Positions 63,828 to 64,000 of a stretch of DNA of 64,000 nucleotides are shown here, in pieces. The notes below the pieces were generated by a model. It was given only the letters and a program-made list of their open reading frames with translations. It was not told the origin of the DNA and made no database searches. How positions within the stretch are numbered: the stretch's first letter is position 1; each line of letters begins with the position of its first letter. This DNA comes from Flavobacterium litorale (lineage in GTDB: Bacteria > Bacteroidota > Bacteroidia > Flavobacteriales > Flavobacteriaceae), in NCBI RefSeq assembly GCF_019613795.1, contig NZ_CP080429.1, positions 525,501 through 589,500 on the forward strand, in the 5' to 3' direction. The translations under genes were made by a program, and so were the position numbers.

Positions 63828-64000
63828 TAACCGCAAAGCACAGTTGCAGCCATAACAGAAATAAAAACGCAAATACACAGCGTACCCCTTCCTAAAACCA
63901 GTCTTATTTGTATATCAATATGTTATAAAATATTGAGCAGAACAGACTAAATATTATTACATTTTATTTGCGCCAAACAAAAAATAGCTGTAATATTGCA

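Overview
The window looks like chromosome of a low-to-moderate G+C member of the Flavobacteriaceae (Bacteroidota), probably Flavobacterium or a close relative. Support comes from type IX secretion (T9SS) sorting domains of both type A and type B, a PorP/SprF protein, a MurF-Alr fusion, the DUF177-rpmF-fabH-accB-accC cluster, TAnnTTTG (-7) promoter boxes, few Shine-Dalgarno sequences, and the rSAM/DUF4130 DNA-repair pair. No phage, insertion sequence, CRISPR array or rRNA operon is visible.

Layout. 1-3.6 kb: a truncated OB-fold membrane protein, rlmF, a YihY-family membrane protein, tRNA-Ala(GGC) and an enoyl-CoA hydratase. 3.7-9.98 kb: a T9SS type A surface protein, queD, and an OmpA-family/PorP-SprF pair. 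10.3-17.5 kb: a 2402-residue T9SS type B adhesin, probably a client of that pair. 17.7-30 kb: housekeeping genes (lpxH, recJ, rsmI, tdk, murF-alr, mscL, asd, an AI-2E-type permease), a decayed serine-hydrolase gene, palindromic intergenic repeats and a second, broken copy of the asd 3' end. 29.6-33.1 kb: a self-contained unit of a His-rich exported protein, a TonB-dependent receptor and a lipoprotein, with a dyad over its promoter and a terminator at its end; it looks like a metal-uptake locus. 33.1-42.9 kb: two S9 peptidases and a C1 peptidase, all exported, around mtgA-lpxR (cell envelope), an FAD oxidoreductase-DedA pair and an orphan membrane protein. 43.2-44.4 kb: a Cys-rich lipoprotein and a DUF1573 lipoprotein that may belong to the fulvocin C-related group. 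44.4-51.6 kb: a small periplasmic protein, a TPR protein, the fatty-acid initiation operon, pdxA and ribE. 51.7-60.7 kb: a 2998-residue T9SS type B adhesin with 17 tandem repeats of about 73 residues. 61.2-63.8 kb: the radical-SAM/DUF4130 pair and an orphan gene behind an unusual set of direct and inverted repeats.

How the parts fit. Much of the window serves the cell surface: two giant adhesins for T9SS export and probably gliding or attachment, an OM protein pair for one of them, secreted peptidases, lipid A and peptidoglycan enzymes, and a metal or nutrient receptor. The two giant genes share a repeat family, and each changes base composition abruptly at a module boundary, which suggests cassette exchange.

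The least-described candidates are the His-rich/TonB/lipoprotein unit, the Cys-rich lipoprotein/DUF1573 pair, the rSAM/DUF4130 pair, the AI-2E-type gene flanked by two copies of the asd tail, and the mosaic adhesins. All functions are inferred by reading the sequence; no database search was possible. Many coding starts were moved from TTG codons to downstream ATGs because the TTG is often part of a -7 promoter box.
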